Source of the DNA: Microbacterium sp. EST19A
GTDB taxonomy: Bacteria > Actinomycetota > Actinomycetes > Actinomycetales > Microbacteriaceae
Direction: 5' to 3'
Assembly (NCBI RefSeq): GCF_019969685.1
Contig: NZ_JAHXYZ010000002.1
Span: 620,001 to 684,000 of the forward strand
DNA: 64,000 nt
Positions 24,652-34,600 of the stretch are shown here, piece after piece. The notes beneath the pieces were generated by a model. It saw nothing but the letters and a program-made list of their open reading frames with translations, had not been told where the DNA came from and made no database searches. The first letter of the stretch is position 1. Each line of letters starts with the position of its first letter. The position numbers and the translations under genes were made by a program.

Positions 24652-25869
24652 TCAGGGCACCTGCCAGAACGTGTTCCCGAGGGCGTACATGGGGAAGATC
24701 CAGAGCCATTGCCCGACGAGGCAGAGGGCCAGCACGCCGAGGCGCCACCATCGCGAGCGAGGCACGGCGACCGCTCCCCACATCGGACTCAGCGGCAACA
24801 GCAGCCGGAAGGTGCTCGACTGCGGGAAGAAGACGGCGAGCAGGTAGAGCAGGTAGCTGGCGCTCCACAGCCGCAGATCGCTCCCCACCGCGCGCACCTG
24901 CGGGGAGTGCAGCAGCGCGGCGCCCGCCGCGACGACCAGCAGTGCCACCGCCACCGGGCCGCCCCACGTCGGGAGCCCCCACTGCCCGAACCAGAACTGC
25001 GAGGCCTGCACCCATCCCTCGAAGGGGATGAATCCCTCGACACCGCCGACGATCCAGTGACGACGCCACGCGAGTTCCGTGGCGAGATACGCCCCGGGGT
25101 CGCCCGTGACGAACCCGGCGATCAGCTGCCACGCGAAACCCGTCGCGACCGCCAGCGCCCCGAGAGCGACGATGTGCGCGATCTCGCGGCCGGCGAGCGG
25201 GTCGTCTCGACGACGGAACCACCGCACGATGCCGTGCAGTCCGATGTACAGCGCGAACGCGAGGATCCCCGGGCGGGTGAATGCCATCACCGGAATGAGC
25301 AGATACAGCCAGACGTAGCGCCGGCGCGTCATCGCATCCAGGGCAAGGAACAGCAGCAGCAGGAAAAGCGTCTCCGCGTAGCCGACCTGGAACATCGCGG
25401 CGAGCGGGCCCGCGGCGAAGAACACCACCGCCCAGGTCGCGGCAGAGCCGCCGATGCGATCGCGGAGCAGCCGGTGCAGCGCCAGGCAGGCGAGGTACCC
25501 GGCGACGAGCGACAGCACGAAGGCGCCGGCACCCCACGACCCGAACACGAAGCCGAGCGCCTTCGCCGCGTATGCGAACACCGGCATGAACGCCCACGCG
25601 TTCTCCGCGACATCACCGGATTCCGTCAGCGGCAGGTCCGCCGGGTACCCGTTCTCCGCGACGAGCCAGTACCACTGCGCGTCCCATCCCACGACGAAGT
25701 CGGTGAGACCGGCATCCGCTCCGAAGCGAGAGAGCGACGTCGAGAGGGATGCCGCCGCGATGAAGAACCCTGTGGTGATCAGCCGGGCGACGAGGTAGAT
25801 GATGGCGATGCGCAGCGCGAGAGGCGCCTGCGCCCAGCGACGGGCTGCGCTCAGTGCGAGGTGAGCCAT
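24652..25869 (-). CDS. GT-C (PIG-V-like) membrane glycosyltransferase
   Basis: 405 residues with about ten hydrophobic segments. The first extracytoplasmic loop contains GWDAQWYWLVAENGYP, the Asp-centred motif of PIG-V-type mannosyltransferases that use polyprenyl-phosphate sugars. Later loops carry GYAETLFLLLLF and AFTRPGIL, also usual in this group. A mannosyltransferase role in cell-envelope glycan or protein mannosylation is inferred. The ATG at 25869 lies 19 bp inside the end of dapE, so it is probably translated from the dapE mRNA. Confidence 0.78.
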   Translation of the reverse strand: MAHLALSAARRWAQAPLALRIAIIYLVARLITTGFFIAAASLSTSLSRFGADAGLTDFVVGWDAQWYWLVAENGYPADLPLTESGDVAENAWAFMPVFAYAAKALGFVFGSWGAGAFVLSLVAGYLACLALHRLLRDRIGGSAATWAVVFFAAGPLAAMFQVGYAETLFLLLLFLALDAMTRRRYVWLYLLIPVMAFTRPGILAFALYIGLHGIVRWFRRRDDPLAGREIAHIVALGALAVATGFAWQLIAGFVTGDPGAYLATELAWRRHWIVGGVEGFIPFEGWVQASQFWFGQWGLPTWGGPVAVALLVVAAGAALLHSPQVRAVGSDLRLWSASYLLYLLAVFFPQSSTFRLLLPLSPMWGAVAVPRSRWWRLGVLALCLVGQWLWIFPMYALGNTFWQVP

Positions 25870-26924
25870 GCGCGCAGGCCCCGCTCCACGGCATCGATCT
25901 GCGCGAGCGGCACGCGCTCCTCGTCGTGGTGGGCGAGATGGGGGTCGCCGGGGCCGTAGTTCACCGCGGGGATGCCGAGGGCGGAGAAGCGCGCGACATC
26001 GGTCCAGCCGTACTTCGGTCGCGGCTCCGCGCCGACCGCCGCGACGAACTGCTGCGCGATCGGGGCATCCAGGCCCGGACGTGCACCCTCGGCGGCATCC
26101 GTGATCTCGACGTCGAACCCGGCGAGCACACCGCGCACATGCGCTTCGGCGTCCGCGGCCGACTTGCTGGGGGCGAAACGGTAGTTCACCTCGACCTCGC
26201 ACGCGTCGGGGATGACGTTGCCGGCGACGCCGCCCGTGATCCGCACGGCGCTCAGGCTCTCGCGGTACACGAGACCGTCGACGGGGACTTCTTTGGCGCG
26301 GTACTCGCCGAGGCGGGTGAGGATGGGACCCGCACGGTGGATCGCGTTCTCCCCGATCCAGGCGCGTGCGGCGTGCGCGCGGACGCCGGTCGTGCGCACG
26401 ATCGCGCGCAGCGTGCCATTGCATCCGCCCTCGACCTCGCCGTTGGAAGGTTCGCCGAGGATGGCGAAGTCCGCCTGGAACAGATCGGGACGCACGGCCG
26501 CGAGCAGTCCGAGGCCGTTCTTCGACGCCTCGACCTCCTCGTTGTCGTACCACATCCACGTGATGTCGATCACGGGATCGGTGAGTTCTGCGGCGAGCTT
26601 GAGCTGCACCGCGGCGCCCGCCTTCATGTCGACGGTCCCGCGTCCCCAGAGGTAGGGGACGCCGTCGATCTCGATGTCCCGCGTGGGGACGTTCGCGTTG
26701 ATGGGCACGGTGTCGATATGGCCGGCGATCGCGACGCGCTGCGAACGCCCGAGGTTCGTGCGCGCGACGATCGTGTTGCCGTGCCGGATCACCTCGAGAT
26801 GCGCGAGCGGGGCGAGGGCCGCCTCGATCTCGTCAGCGAGAGGCTTCTCGTCTCCCGAGACGCTCGGCATGTCGCAGAGAGCGCGGGTGAGTTCCACGGA
26901 CGACGCGTTCAGATCGAGCACCAT
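25851..26924 (-). CDS. dapE: Succinyl-diaminopimelate desuccinylase
   Basis: 357 residues. M20 metallopeptidase-type Zn ligands and catalytic residues are visible: AGHIDTVP (His, Asp), GRGTVDMKAG (Asp), YDNEEVEA (Glu pair), LGEPSNGEVEGGCNG (Glu) and HHDEERVPL (His). The enzyme removes succinate from N-succinyl-LL-diaminopimelate, making LL-DAP for lysine and peptidoglycan. It is divergent from dapD, as in other actinobacteria, with a 65-bp intergenic region. The ATG has TAGGCT six bases upstream. The downstream glycosyltransferase overlaps its end. Confidence 0.93.
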   Translation of the reverse strand: MVLDLNASSVELTRALCDMPSVSGDEKPLADEIEAALAPLAHLEVIRHGNTIVARTNLGRSQRVAIAGHIDTVPINANVPTRDIEIDGVPYLWGRGTVDMKAGAAVQLKLAAELTDPVIDITWMWYDNEEVEASKNGLGLLAAVRPDLFQADFAILGEPSNGEVEGGCNGTLRAIVRTTGVRAHAARAWIGENAIHRAGPILTRLGEYRAKEVPVDGLVYRESLSAVRITGGVAGNVIPDACEVEVNYRFAPSKSAADAEAHVRGVLAGFDVEITDAAEGARPGLDAPIAQQFVAAVGAEPRPKYGWTDVARFSALGIPAVNYGPGDPHLAHHDEERVPLAQIDAVERGLRAWLTSH

Positions 26925-26930
26925 GCCACC

Positions 26931-26936
26931 AGCCTA
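26931..26936 (-). promoter_or_regulatory. Putative -10 box of dapE (leaderless)
   Basis: TAGGCT on the minus strand, six bases before the ATG at 26924. Confidence 0.5.
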
Positions 26937-26977
26937 CTTACACCGTCATGCGTGACATCGCCGATCGACGAGCGCGA

Positions 26978-26983
26978 TAGCGT
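26978..26983 (+). promoter_or_regulatory. Putative -10 box of dapD (leaderless)
   Basis: TAGCGT, six bases before the ATG at 26990. The divergent dapE and dapD -10 boxes are 41 bases apart. Confidence 0.5.
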
Positions 26984-26989
26984 GGAAGC

Positions 26990-27943
26990 ATGAGTGAATC
27001 GCGCAGCGTGTGGGGCATCGGACTGACCACGATCGCCGGGGACGGCACGGTCCTCGACGCCTGGTACCCCGAGGTCGGCAGCGGATCGCCGTCCGCCGGT
27101 GACGCCGCCGCCGCGGTCGCCACGTGGGAGTCGCTCACCGGCCCCGACGAGCGACGCAACGTCACGGTCGAGGTCGTGCAGCTGCAGATCGACCTCGACG
27201 AGCCTCCGGCGTCCACCGCCGACGCCTACCTGCGCCTGCACGCGCTCTCGCACCTCGTCGTGCGACCGAACGAGCTGAACCTCGACGGCATCTTCGGCCA
27301 CCTGCCGAACGTCGCGTGGACCAACGCGGGTCCCGTGCACCCCGAAGACGCGGCCCGCCTGCGTCCGCTGCTGCAGCGCGCCGGCATCCAGGTGCAGGGG
27401 CTCGACAAGTTCCCGCGTCTGACCGACTACGTCCAGCCGGCCGGCGTGCGGATCGCCGACGCCTCGCGCGTGCGCCTCGGAGCGCACCTCTCCCCCGGCA
27501 CCACCGTCATGCACGAGGGCTTCGTCAACTTCAACGCCGGCACGCTCGGTGCCTCGATGGTCGAGGGGCGCATCTCCCAGGGAGTCGTCGTCGGCGACGG
27601 CAGCGACATCGGCGGCGGTTCGTCGATCATGGGCACCCTCTCGGGCGGCGGTTCGCACCGCGTCTCGATCGGCTCCCGCACCCTGCTGGGCGCGAACGCC
27701 GGCATCGGCATCTCGCTCGGCGACGACTGCGTGGTCGAGGCAGGACTGTACGTGACCGCCGGGACCAAGATCGTGCTCGTCGACGGACCGGCCACCCCCG
27801 ACGGCGGCCGGAAGACGGTGAAGGGCGCCGAGCTCTCCGGTCAGGACGGGCTGCTGTTCCGCCGCAACTCGCTGAGCGGCGCGGTCGAGGCCGTCCGTCG
27901 TGCGGGCACCGGCGTCACGCTCAACGAGGCCCTGCACGCCTGA
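26990..27943 (+). CDS. dapD: Tetrahydrodipicolinate N-succinyltransferase
   Basis: 317 residues. The C-terminal half has the hexapeptide-repeat pattern of a left-handed beta helix ([56 protein letters not shown] split over positions 150-250). The N-terminal domain and length match the actinobacterial DapD type. It transfers succinate from succinyl-CoA to tetrahydrodipicolinate in the cytosol. A hairpin at 27968-27986 follows. Confidence 0.93.
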   Translation: MSESRSVWGIGLTTIAGDGTVLDAWYPEVGSGSPSAGDAAAAVATWESLTGPDERRNVTVEVVQLQIDLDEPPASTADAYLRLHALSHLVVRPNELNLDGIFGHLPNVAWTNAGPVHPEDAARLRPLLQRAGIQVQGLDKFPRLTDYVQPAGVRIADASRVRLGAHLSPGTTVMHEGFVNFNAGTLGASMVEGRISQGVVVGDGSDIGGGSSIMGTLSGGGSHRVSIGSRTLLGANAGIGISLGDDCVVEAGLYVTAGTKIVLVDGPATPDGGRKTVKGAELSGQDGLLFRRNSLSGAVEAVRRAGTGVTLNEALHA

Positions 27944-27967
27944 CCTCCCCACACGACCGCGAGGGCA

Positions 27968-27986
27968 CGGCCCGCGTGGCGGGCCG
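27968..27986 (+). terminator. Hairpin after dapD
   Basis: CGGCCCGC and GCGGGCCG pair perfectly over eight positions around a three-base loop. There is no T-tract, so it could instead be a leader element of the next gene, though the candidate promoter lies downstream. Confidence 0.5.
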
Positions 27987-28002
27987 GCTCACAGCTTGTG
28001 CG

Positions 28003-28011
28003 TGATACTGT
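28003..28011 (+). promoter_or_regulatory. Putative extended -10 promoter of the second DEAD-box helicase
   Basis: TGATACTGT carries an extended -10 (TGN followed by TACTGT). It would give a 5' leader of about 165 bases before the ATG at 28183, long compared with most genes here. Confidence 0.4.
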
Positions 28012-28182
28012 CGACGTGACGCCCCTCGCTCTGCGAAACGTCTGCGTCGTCGACACGCTCCCGCGCCACTTGCCTGGTTCTGGCCATTTCGAACGGCGAA
28101 ACGATGCGCGATCCCGCGCCGTCGCCCACCTTCCGCACCCGGCCCTGATGGTTCGTGCGTGCAATCTCGGAGATATACCCCT

Positions 28183-29562
28183 ATGACTTCCTTCCTCGAT
28201 CTCGGCGTGCCCGCCGACCTCGCCGCCGTCCTCGCAAAGGACGGCAAGACCGAGGCGTTCGCGATTCAGCGCGACACGCTTCCCGATTCCCTCGCCGGAC
28301 GCGACCTTCTCGGCCGCGGCCGCACCGGCAGTGGCAAGACCATCGCCTTCGCACTCCCGCTCGTCGCGCGCATCGCCGCATCCGCGCGTTCGAGCCGCCC
28401 CGGCCACCCCCGCGCCCTCGTGCTGGCCCCGACCCGTGAGCTGGCCACCCAGATCGCGGCGACCATCGCTCCGCTCGCCGAGGCCAAGGGCCTGCGCGTC
28501 ACCACCGTGTTCGGCGGCGTCAGCCAGCGTCCGCAGGAGCAGGCCATGCGCAGCGGCGTCGACATCGTCGTCGCCTGCCCGGGTCGCCTCGAAGACCTCA
28601 TGAAGCAGCGTGTCGTGCACCTCGACGCCGTCGAGGTCACCGTCCTCGACGAGGCCGACCACATGGCCGACCTCGGATTCCTCCCGGGCGTCACCCGCAT
28701 CCTGACGGCCACGCCCGCCGGAGGCCAGCGTCTGCTGTTCAGCGCGACGCTCGACCGCGGCATCGACACGCTCGCCCGCCGCTTCCTCTCGAACGCCGTG
28801 AGCCACGAGGTGGACGAAGAGAGCGTGCCCGTGGGCGAGATGACCCACCGCGTGCTGGTCGTCGACTCGACCGACAACAAGACCGCGCTCGTGCGCGACC
28901 TCGCGTCGGGCACCGGTCGTCGCATCCTCTTCACGCGCACCAAGCACCAGGCCAAGAAGCTCGCCAAGCAGCTGACCGCAGCCGGCATCCCGGCCGTCGA
29001 TCTGCACGGCAACCTGTCGCAGAACGCCCGTGAGCGCAACCTCAGCGCCTTCTCGACCGCTCCCGCCGACGGCGGCGTGCGCGTGCTGGTGGCCACCGAC
29101 GTCGCCGCCCGTGGCGTGCACGTCGACAATGTCGACCTGGTCGTCCACGTCGACCCGCCCGTCGAGCACAAGGCGTATCTGCACCGCTCGGGTCGCACGG
29201 CTCGCGCCGGCGCCGCCGGCACCGTCGTCACGGTCGTGCTCCCCGAGCAGCGCCGCGACGTCAAGGACCTCCTGCGCAAGGCTGCGATCGACGCACCGCT
29301 CGAGAACGCCACGCAGGATGCCATCACCGGGCTCGTTCCCGAGCGTGCTCCGCACGTGCGCCCGGCACCCGTCCAGGCACAGCAGCCGCAGCGTCAGGCC
29401 AAGCAGCGTCCGGCCGGCGGAGAGCGTGCCGGAGCATCCACTCCCCCCGCACGCCGTCGTCGTCCGCGCTCCGGACAGGGCGGTCAGGGCCAGGGCGGCC
29501 AGTCCCGCCAGGGCGGTGCCGCGCGTCAGGGTCAGGGCGGACGCGGCTACCAGGGCCGCTGA
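28183..29562 (+). CDS. DEAD-box RNA helicase with Gly/Gln/Arg-rich tail
   Basis: 459 residues. The motifs are in order: FAIQRDTLP (Q motif), GRTGSGKT at 46-53, PTREL, CPGR, DEAD near 156, SAT near 186, VATDVAARGVHVD and HRSGRTARAG. The tail (about 375-459) ends in Gly-Gln-rich and Arg-rich units, an RNA-binding or phase-separating type of sequence. It is a paralogue of the helicase at 9611. GGAG at 28169-28172 lies ten bases before the ATG. The long leader suggests post-transcriptional or cold regulation, which is inference. A strong terminator follows. Confidence 0.9.
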   Translation: MTSFLDLGVPADLAAVLAKDGKTEAFAIQRDTLPDSLAGRDLLGRGRTGSGKTIAFALPLVARIAASARSSRPGHPRALVLAPTRELATQIAATIAPLAEAKGLRVTTVFGGVSQRPQEQAMRSGVDIVVACPGRLEDLMKQRVVHLDAVEVTVLDEADHMADLGFLPGVTRILTATPAGGQRLLFSATLDRGIDTLARRFLSNAVSHEVDEESVPVGEMTHRVLVVDSTDNKTALVRDLASGTGRRILFTRTKHQAKKLAKQLTAAGIPAVDLHGNLSQNARERNLSAFSTAPADGGVRVLVATDVAARGVHVDNVDLVVHVDPPVEHKAYLHRSGRTARAGAAGTVVTVVLPEQRRDVKDLLRKAAIDAPLENATQDAITGLVPERAPHVRPAPVQAQQPQRQAKQRPAGGERAGASTPPARRRRPRSGQGGQGQGGQSRQGGAARQGQGGRGYQGR

Positions 29563-29567
29563 GCTTC

Positions 29568-29598
29568 CGTGGAGGGCGGCCCGAGGTCGCCCTCCACG
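29568..29598. terminator. Strong hairpin terminator
   Basis: CGTGGAGGGCG and CGCCCTCCACG pair perfectly over 11 positions with a nine-base loop. It lies between the helicase and the convergent SRPBCC gene and can serve both. No long T-tract follows. Confidence 0.85.
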
Positions 29599-29656
29599 AC
29601 ACCGTGAACGGTTGCCGCGCATTCGTGCCGGCGGCCGTTTCGCGTACCCGGACGCA

Positions 29657-30139
29657 TCAGTCCTGGCGTGTGGCCCGCACCGCGTCCAGGACGACGGGAT
29701 CGCTGCAGCCGCGGGCGAACCCGGCCAGCCGGCGCCGGATCTCGAACCCGAGAATCCGCGCACCGATCCACTCCGCGATCGGGGCGAGCCAGGCGGGCCG
29801 GCACGTGAAGTTGTACTTCCACACCGCTCTGGTGCCTTCGGGCACGGCCGTGAAGCGCCAGCCGCCGCCGAGCTTCTCGAAGAACCACGGTCCGCTCTCC
29901 ATGACCATGCCGACGTTCGTCGGCGGCGCGTAGGAGACGTAGCTGCTCACCATCGCGAAGCCGAAGCGCTGCCGCGTGAACGTGCGCACGCCCTTGGCGG
30001 CGGCATCCGCCTCATCGAGGAAATGCTGCTCGCTGATGAACGGGTCCCAGCGGCGACGGACCGCCCCCGTCGTCTGCGAGACCGCGAACGCCGTCGCGGG
30101 ATCGACCGGGACGACGGTCTCAGCGCTGACGACGGGCAT
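29657..30139 (-). CDS. SRPBCC (START-like) family protein
   Basis: 160 residues with the START/polyketide-cyclase pattern: an N-terminal strand VVSAETVVPVDPATAFAV, WDPF, a central set of strands (FEKLGGGWRFTAVPEGTRA) and a C-terminal long helix beginning IAEWIGARILG. Such proteins bind hydrophobic ligands or act as cyclases; the ligand is unknown. The ATG at 30139 is chosen because the fold begins there. It lies 13 bases after gltA on the same strand, so it is probably co-transcribed. Confidence 0.77.
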   Translation of the reverse strand: MPVVSAETVVPVDPATAFAVSQTTGAVRRRWDPFISEQHFLDEADAAAKGVRTFTRQRFGFAMVSSYVSYAPPTNVGMVMESGPWFFEKLGGGWRFTAVPEGTRAVWKYNFTCRPAWLAPIAEWIGARILGFEIRRRLAGFARGCSDPVVLDAVRATRQD

Positions 30140-30152
30140 CGGATGCCGAGTG

Positions 30153-31442
<1,290 letters not shown>

Positions 31443-31490
31443 GCGGACCTCCTCCTGGTGTCCGCCCGTCGCGCGTCGCGTCGGTGTGGA

Positions 31491-31506
31491 CAAGATCTTG
31501 ATCAAG
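31491..31506. repeat. Overlapping palindromes in the gltA leader
   Basis: CAAGATCTTGATCAAG contains the perfect palindromes CAAGATCTTG and CTTGATCAAG, overlapping by four bases. It lies about 50 bases upstream of the gltA start, where it could bind a regulator or an RNA-binding factor. Confidence 0.55.
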
Positions 31507-31568
31507 CCGGAACTGGCGATGTCACGGCACCGAAGCACCAGGTCGGGTCACGACCGAATCGCCTTTAC

Positions 31569-31574
31569 AGCCTA
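31569..31574 (-). promoter_or_regulatory. Putative -10 box of gltA
   Basis: TAGGCT on the minus strand, with an untranslated leader of about 120 bases to the GTG at 31442. Confidence 0.4.
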
Positions 31575-31633
31575 GTAGTCACGCAGGCCTACTGTGACAT
31601 CCGCCAAACAGACGACAGGTCTGAGGAGAGAAT

Positions 31634-32746
31634 CTACAATCGATCTTCACGAAGCCGTCGCGCCGCCTCGGCGATGTGCGCGGTCGTGGCTGTCAGCGCC
31701 AGCCGCACGTGCTGCCCGGAATCCGATCCGTAGAACGGCCCGGGGCCCGCGAGGATGCCGAGATCGGCGAGGCGCTCCATCGACTCCCAGGCGTCGCGGC
31801 CTTCGGTAGCCCAGAGATACAGGCCGGCCTCGGAGCCGTCGATGCGGAAGCCTGCGGCCTCCAGAGCCGGACGCAGGGCGTCGCGCCGCTCACGGTAGAG
31901 CTCCTTCTGCACCGCGACGTGCTCGTCGTCGCCGAGCGCCACAGCCATGGCGTGCTGCACCGGCGCCGGCGGCATCAGACCGAGATGCTTGCGCGCGGCG
32001 AGCAGCTCGCCGACGATGTGCGCGCAGCCGGCGACGAAGGCGGCGCGGTAGCCGGCGAGGTTGGACTGCTTGCTCAGCGAGTACACGCTGAGCAGGTTGG
32101 ATCGCCTGCCGCCGGTCACTCGGGGGTCGAGGATCGACGGGATCGGCTCCGTGGCCCACGGGCCGTCCCATCCCAGCTCGGCGTAGCATTCGTCGCTCGC
32201 GAGCACGGCCCCGAGCTCCCGCGCGCGCTCCACGGCCACGGCCAACTCGTCGACGGTCCAGGTGCGGCCGTCCGGGTTCCCTGGCGTGTTGATCCAGATG
32301 AGCTTCGCGCCCTCGGGCCAGTCCGCAGGGTCGTCCGCGGCGACGGGTACGGCCCCGACGACGCGAGCTCCGACCTCGTACGTCGGATAGGCGACGCGGG
32401 GATGCACGACGATGTCACCGGCACCGAGGCCGAGCAGCGTCGGCAGCAGCGCGACCAGCTCCTTGGAGCCGATCGTGGGGAGCACGTTGGCGACGGTCAG
32501 ATCCGCGACGCCACGACGACGCGCGTACCAGGCGACGATGGCCTCGCGCAGCGAGGGGGTGCCGAGGGTCTGCGGATACCCGTGCGCGTCGGTCGCCTCC
32601 GCCAGAGCACGACGGATGATCTCCGGAGTCGGATCGACCGGAGAGCCGACGGACAGATCGACGAGACCCTGCGGATGCTTCGCCGCGCGGTCACGGAACG
32701 GCTCGACGGCGTCCCACGGGTAGTCGGCGAGGTCGCGGACGCTCAC
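31634..32746 (-). CDS. dapC: Succinyldiaminopimelate aminotransferase
   Basis: 370 residues, a fold type I PLP aminotransferase. Visible features are NTPGNPDGRTW, SDECYAELG (the Asp that contacts the pyridine nitrogen), the PLP lysine in SLSKQSNLAGYR and the C-terminal Arg in HVRLALT. It makes N-succinyl-LL-DAP, the step between DapD and DapE. It follows the ferredoxin gene with a 3-bp gap, the same order as fdxC-dapC in mycobacteria. The GTG start is at 32746. Confidence 0.9.
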   Translation of the reverse strand: MSVRDLADYPWDAVEPFRDRAAKHPQGLVDLSVGSPVDPTPEIIRRALAEATDAHGYPQTLGTPSLREAIVAWYARRRGVADLTVANVLPTIGSKELVALLPTLLGLGAGDIVVHPRVAYPTYEVGARVVGAVPVAADDPADWPEGAKLIWINTPGNPDGRTWTVDELAVAVERARELGAVLASDECYAELGWDGPWATEPIPSILDPRVTGGRRSNLLSVYSLSKQSNLAGYRAAFVAGCAHIVGELLAARKHLGLMPPAPVQHAMAVALGDDEHVAVQKELYRERRDALRPALEAAGFRIDGSEAGLYLWATEGRDAWESMERLADLGILAGPGPFYGSDSGQHVRLALTATTAHIAEAARRLREDRL

Positions 32747-32749
32747 GGA

Positions 32750-33070
32750 CTACTCGCCCTGAGGAGGGAGAGCGGCGATGACCGGGTGGTCGAACGGGTA
32801 GACGCCGACCTTCGCGGCGCCGCCGGGAGAGCCGATCTCCTCGAAGAACTCGACGTTGGCCTTGTAGTAGTCCTGCCACTCGTCGGGCAGGTCGTCCTCG
32901 TAGTAGATCGCTTCGACGGGGCACACGGGCTCGCAGGCGCCGCAGTCGACGCACTCGTCCGGATGGATGTACAACGAGCGTTCACCCTCGTAGATGCAGT
33001 CAACGGGGCACTCGTCGATGCAGGCGCGATCCTTGACATCGACGCACGGGAGGGCGATCACATACGTCAC
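32750..33070 (-). CDS. fdxC: 7Fe ferredoxin (FdxC/FdxA type)
   Basis: 106 residues. C9, C17, C21 and C25 form the C-x7-C-x3-C-x3-C set of 7Fe ferredoxins, and C40, C43, C46 and C50 the CxxCxxCxxxCP set. One [3Fe-4S] and one [4Fe-4S] cluster are expected. It is a soluble electron carrier. Its place directly before dapC matches M. tuberculosis Rv1177. The GTG has TAGACT six bases upstream, inside the end of the upstream gene. Confidence 0.93.
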   Translation of the reverse strand: MTYVIALPCVDVKDRACIDECPVDCIYEGERSLYIHPDECVDCGACEPVCPVEAIYYEDDLPDEWQDYYKANVEFFEEIGSPGGAAKVGVYPFDHPVIAALPPQGE

Positions 33071-33076
33071 TCCCCC

Positions 33077-33082
33077 AGTCTA
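33077..33082 (-). promoter_or_regulatory. Putative -10 box of fdxC-dapC (leaderless)
   Basis: TAGACT on the minus strand, six bases before the GTG at 33070. It overlaps the last codon of the upstream membrane protein gene. Confidence 0.5.
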
Positions 33083-33490
33083 CGACTCGCGGCTGACCGC
33101 TTCCTCCGCAGCCTGGGCCTCGGTGCGCACCGGAAGCCGTGAGAACGACGGCCACGCGACGACCAGGAGCACCAGACCGGCGACCAGATAGGTCCAGATC
33201 CGTCCGGCGAGAGAGTCCGCCACGACGACGGACCCGCCAGGGCCGACGCCCGAGATGAGCACCAGCATCCCGATCATGCCGAGGCCGGCCGCGACGGCGG
33301 CGCCTCTGTCGTGCGTGAGCGCGCGGACCGCGATGAGGATCGCCGCACAGGCGATCGCGCCGACGATGATCCCGACCGGTATCGGTCCCCACATGAGGCT
33401 GTGCCCGATCGTGCCGGCGATGCCGTAGACGCCGCCCACCAGGGCGGCAGCGACCCAGGACAGGACTCTCGACACCCAGCTCACGCGCAC
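33080..33490 (-). CDS. Small four-helix membrane protein, unknown
   Basis: 136 residues. Hydrophobic segments lie near 9-28, 36-55, 65-83 and 97-114, with a charged C-terminal tail. Homologous small membrane proteins are found upstream of the ferredoxin gene in related actinobacteria, but I do not know a function. The GTG at 33490 has TAAGAT six bases upstream. It ends nine bases before fdxC. Confidence 0.75.
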   Translation of the reverse strand: MRVSWVSRVLSWVAAALVGGVYGIAGTIGHSLMWGPIPVGIIVGAIACAAILIAVRALTHDRGAAVAAGLGMIGMLVLISGVGPGGSVVVADSLAGRIWTYLVAGLVLLVVAWPSFSRLPVRTEAQAAEEAVSRES

Positions 33491-33496
33491 CCGTCG

Positions 33497-33502
33497 ATCT
33501 TA
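33497..33502 (-). promoter_or_regulatory. Putative -10 box of the small membrane protein gene (leaderless)
   Basis: TAAGAT on the minus strand, six bases before the GTG at 33490. Confidence 0.45.
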
Positions 33503-33539
33503 CCGGCGAGGGCTGTGGATCCGGCGTGGAGCGCCATCG

Positions 33540-33854
33540 TCACGCGGCGAGCCCGAAGAGCCGCAGGAGCGCCGCCACCAGCGCCGCCGCGACCACGACC
33601 ACGAGGAACGACTGCCGCAGCCACAGCAGCCCACCCGCGACGAGCAGTGCCGGCACGCGGGCGTCCACCGTGATCGCCTGCCCGTCGCCCAGCGTCTGCA
33701 CCGCGACGAGGGCGGCGAGGAGCGCGACCGTGAGCAGGTCGGAGATTCGGGCAGGTCGGGGCGCTTCGAGCACCTTCGGCGGCACCAGGTAGCCGATGGC
33801 CTTGAGCGCGAGACAGATCAGCGCGGCCAGCAGAACGGCGCTCCACAGACTCAT
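33540..33854 (-). CDS. azlD: AzlD-family branched-chain amino acid exporter subunit
   Basis: 104 residues with four short hydrophobic segments. The family features LKAIGYLVPP near 17-26 and the central ISDLLTVALLAALV are present. AzlD pairs with AzlC to export branched-chain amino acids or related compounds. The ATG overlaps the azlC stop as ATGA, so the two subunits are translationally coupled. Confidence 0.85.
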   Translation of the reverse strand: MSLWSAVLLAALICLALKAIGYLVPPKVLEAPRPARISDLLTVALLAALVAVQTLGDGQAITVDARVPALLVAGGLLWLRQSFLVVVVAAALVAALLRLFGLAA

Positions 33855-34582
33855 GACATCCCCTCCGTTCCGGCATCCGTCGTGCCCGCCTGCGGCGCGG
33901 GGCCACCGGACGGGCGACCGAGCCAGTTGAACCAGCCGACGACGATGGCGACGAGGGCGGCGATCAGCACCGGCAGGCCCGGCATCAGGAACGGCGTGAG
34001 GGCTGCTGCCACGACGGCGGCGGCGATGCCGACCGCGATCGCCTGCCGCTGCTTGAGCCGCGGCCAGAGGAGCGCGAGGAAGGCGGCCGCGGCTGCGGCA
34101 TCCAGTCCCCAGGTCTTCGGGTCGCCGAGCACGTCGCCGACGAGGGCGCCGACCAGGGTCGTGATGTTCCACCCGACGAAGATGCCGATGCCCGTCACCC
34201 AGAAGCCCACCTGACGGAGTCGCGGAACGGTCTGCGAGATCGCCACGGCCGTCGACTCGTCGATCGTGAAGTGAGCGGCAGCGGCACGGCGCACCGGTCC
34301 GCCGCCGACGATCGGCGACATGCGCATGCCGTACGCCACGTTGCGCACGCCGAGGAGGGCTGCCGAGGCCACGGCCGACGGGAGCGCCGCGAGGCCCCCG
34401 GCGGTGAAGACGCCGACGAAGGCGAACTGGGATCCGCCGGTGAACATCAGCAGGCTCAGCACGCAGGTCTGCCAGACGTCGAGACCGGATGCGACAGCCA
34501 GCGCGCCGAAGGAGATGCCGTAGGCGCTCGTCGCCAGCACGACGCCGAGGGCTTCGCGCCAGACCTCGCGCTCGGCGGTCAT
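33851..34582 (-). CDS. azlC: AzlC-family branched-chain amino acid exporter
   Basis: 243 residues with six to eight hydrophobic segments. Conserved AzlC stretches include SYGISFGALA-like ATSAYGISFGALAV, LMFTGGSQFAFVG, AALLGVRNVAYGM and FTIDESTAVA. It is the main membrane subunit of the AzlCD exporter. The ATG at 34582 follows GGGACGG. The gene is divergent from an XRE-cupin regulator, a common arrangement for AzlC-type transporters. The substrate is inferred from family. Confidence 0.87.
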   Translation of the reverse strand: MTAEREVWREALGVVLATSAYGISFGALAVASGLDVWQTCVLSLLMFTGGSQFAFVGVFTAGGLAALPSAVASAALLGVRNVAYGMRMSPIVGGGPVRRAAAAHFTIDESTAVAISQTVPRLRQVGFWVTGIGIFVGWNITTLVGALVGDVLGDPKTWGLDAAAAAAFLALLWPRLKQRQAIAVGIAAAVVAAALTPFLMPGLPVLIAALVAIVVGWFNWLGRPSGGPAPQAGTTDAGTEGMS

Positions 34583-34600
34583 CCGTCCCGCCGATCCGAC

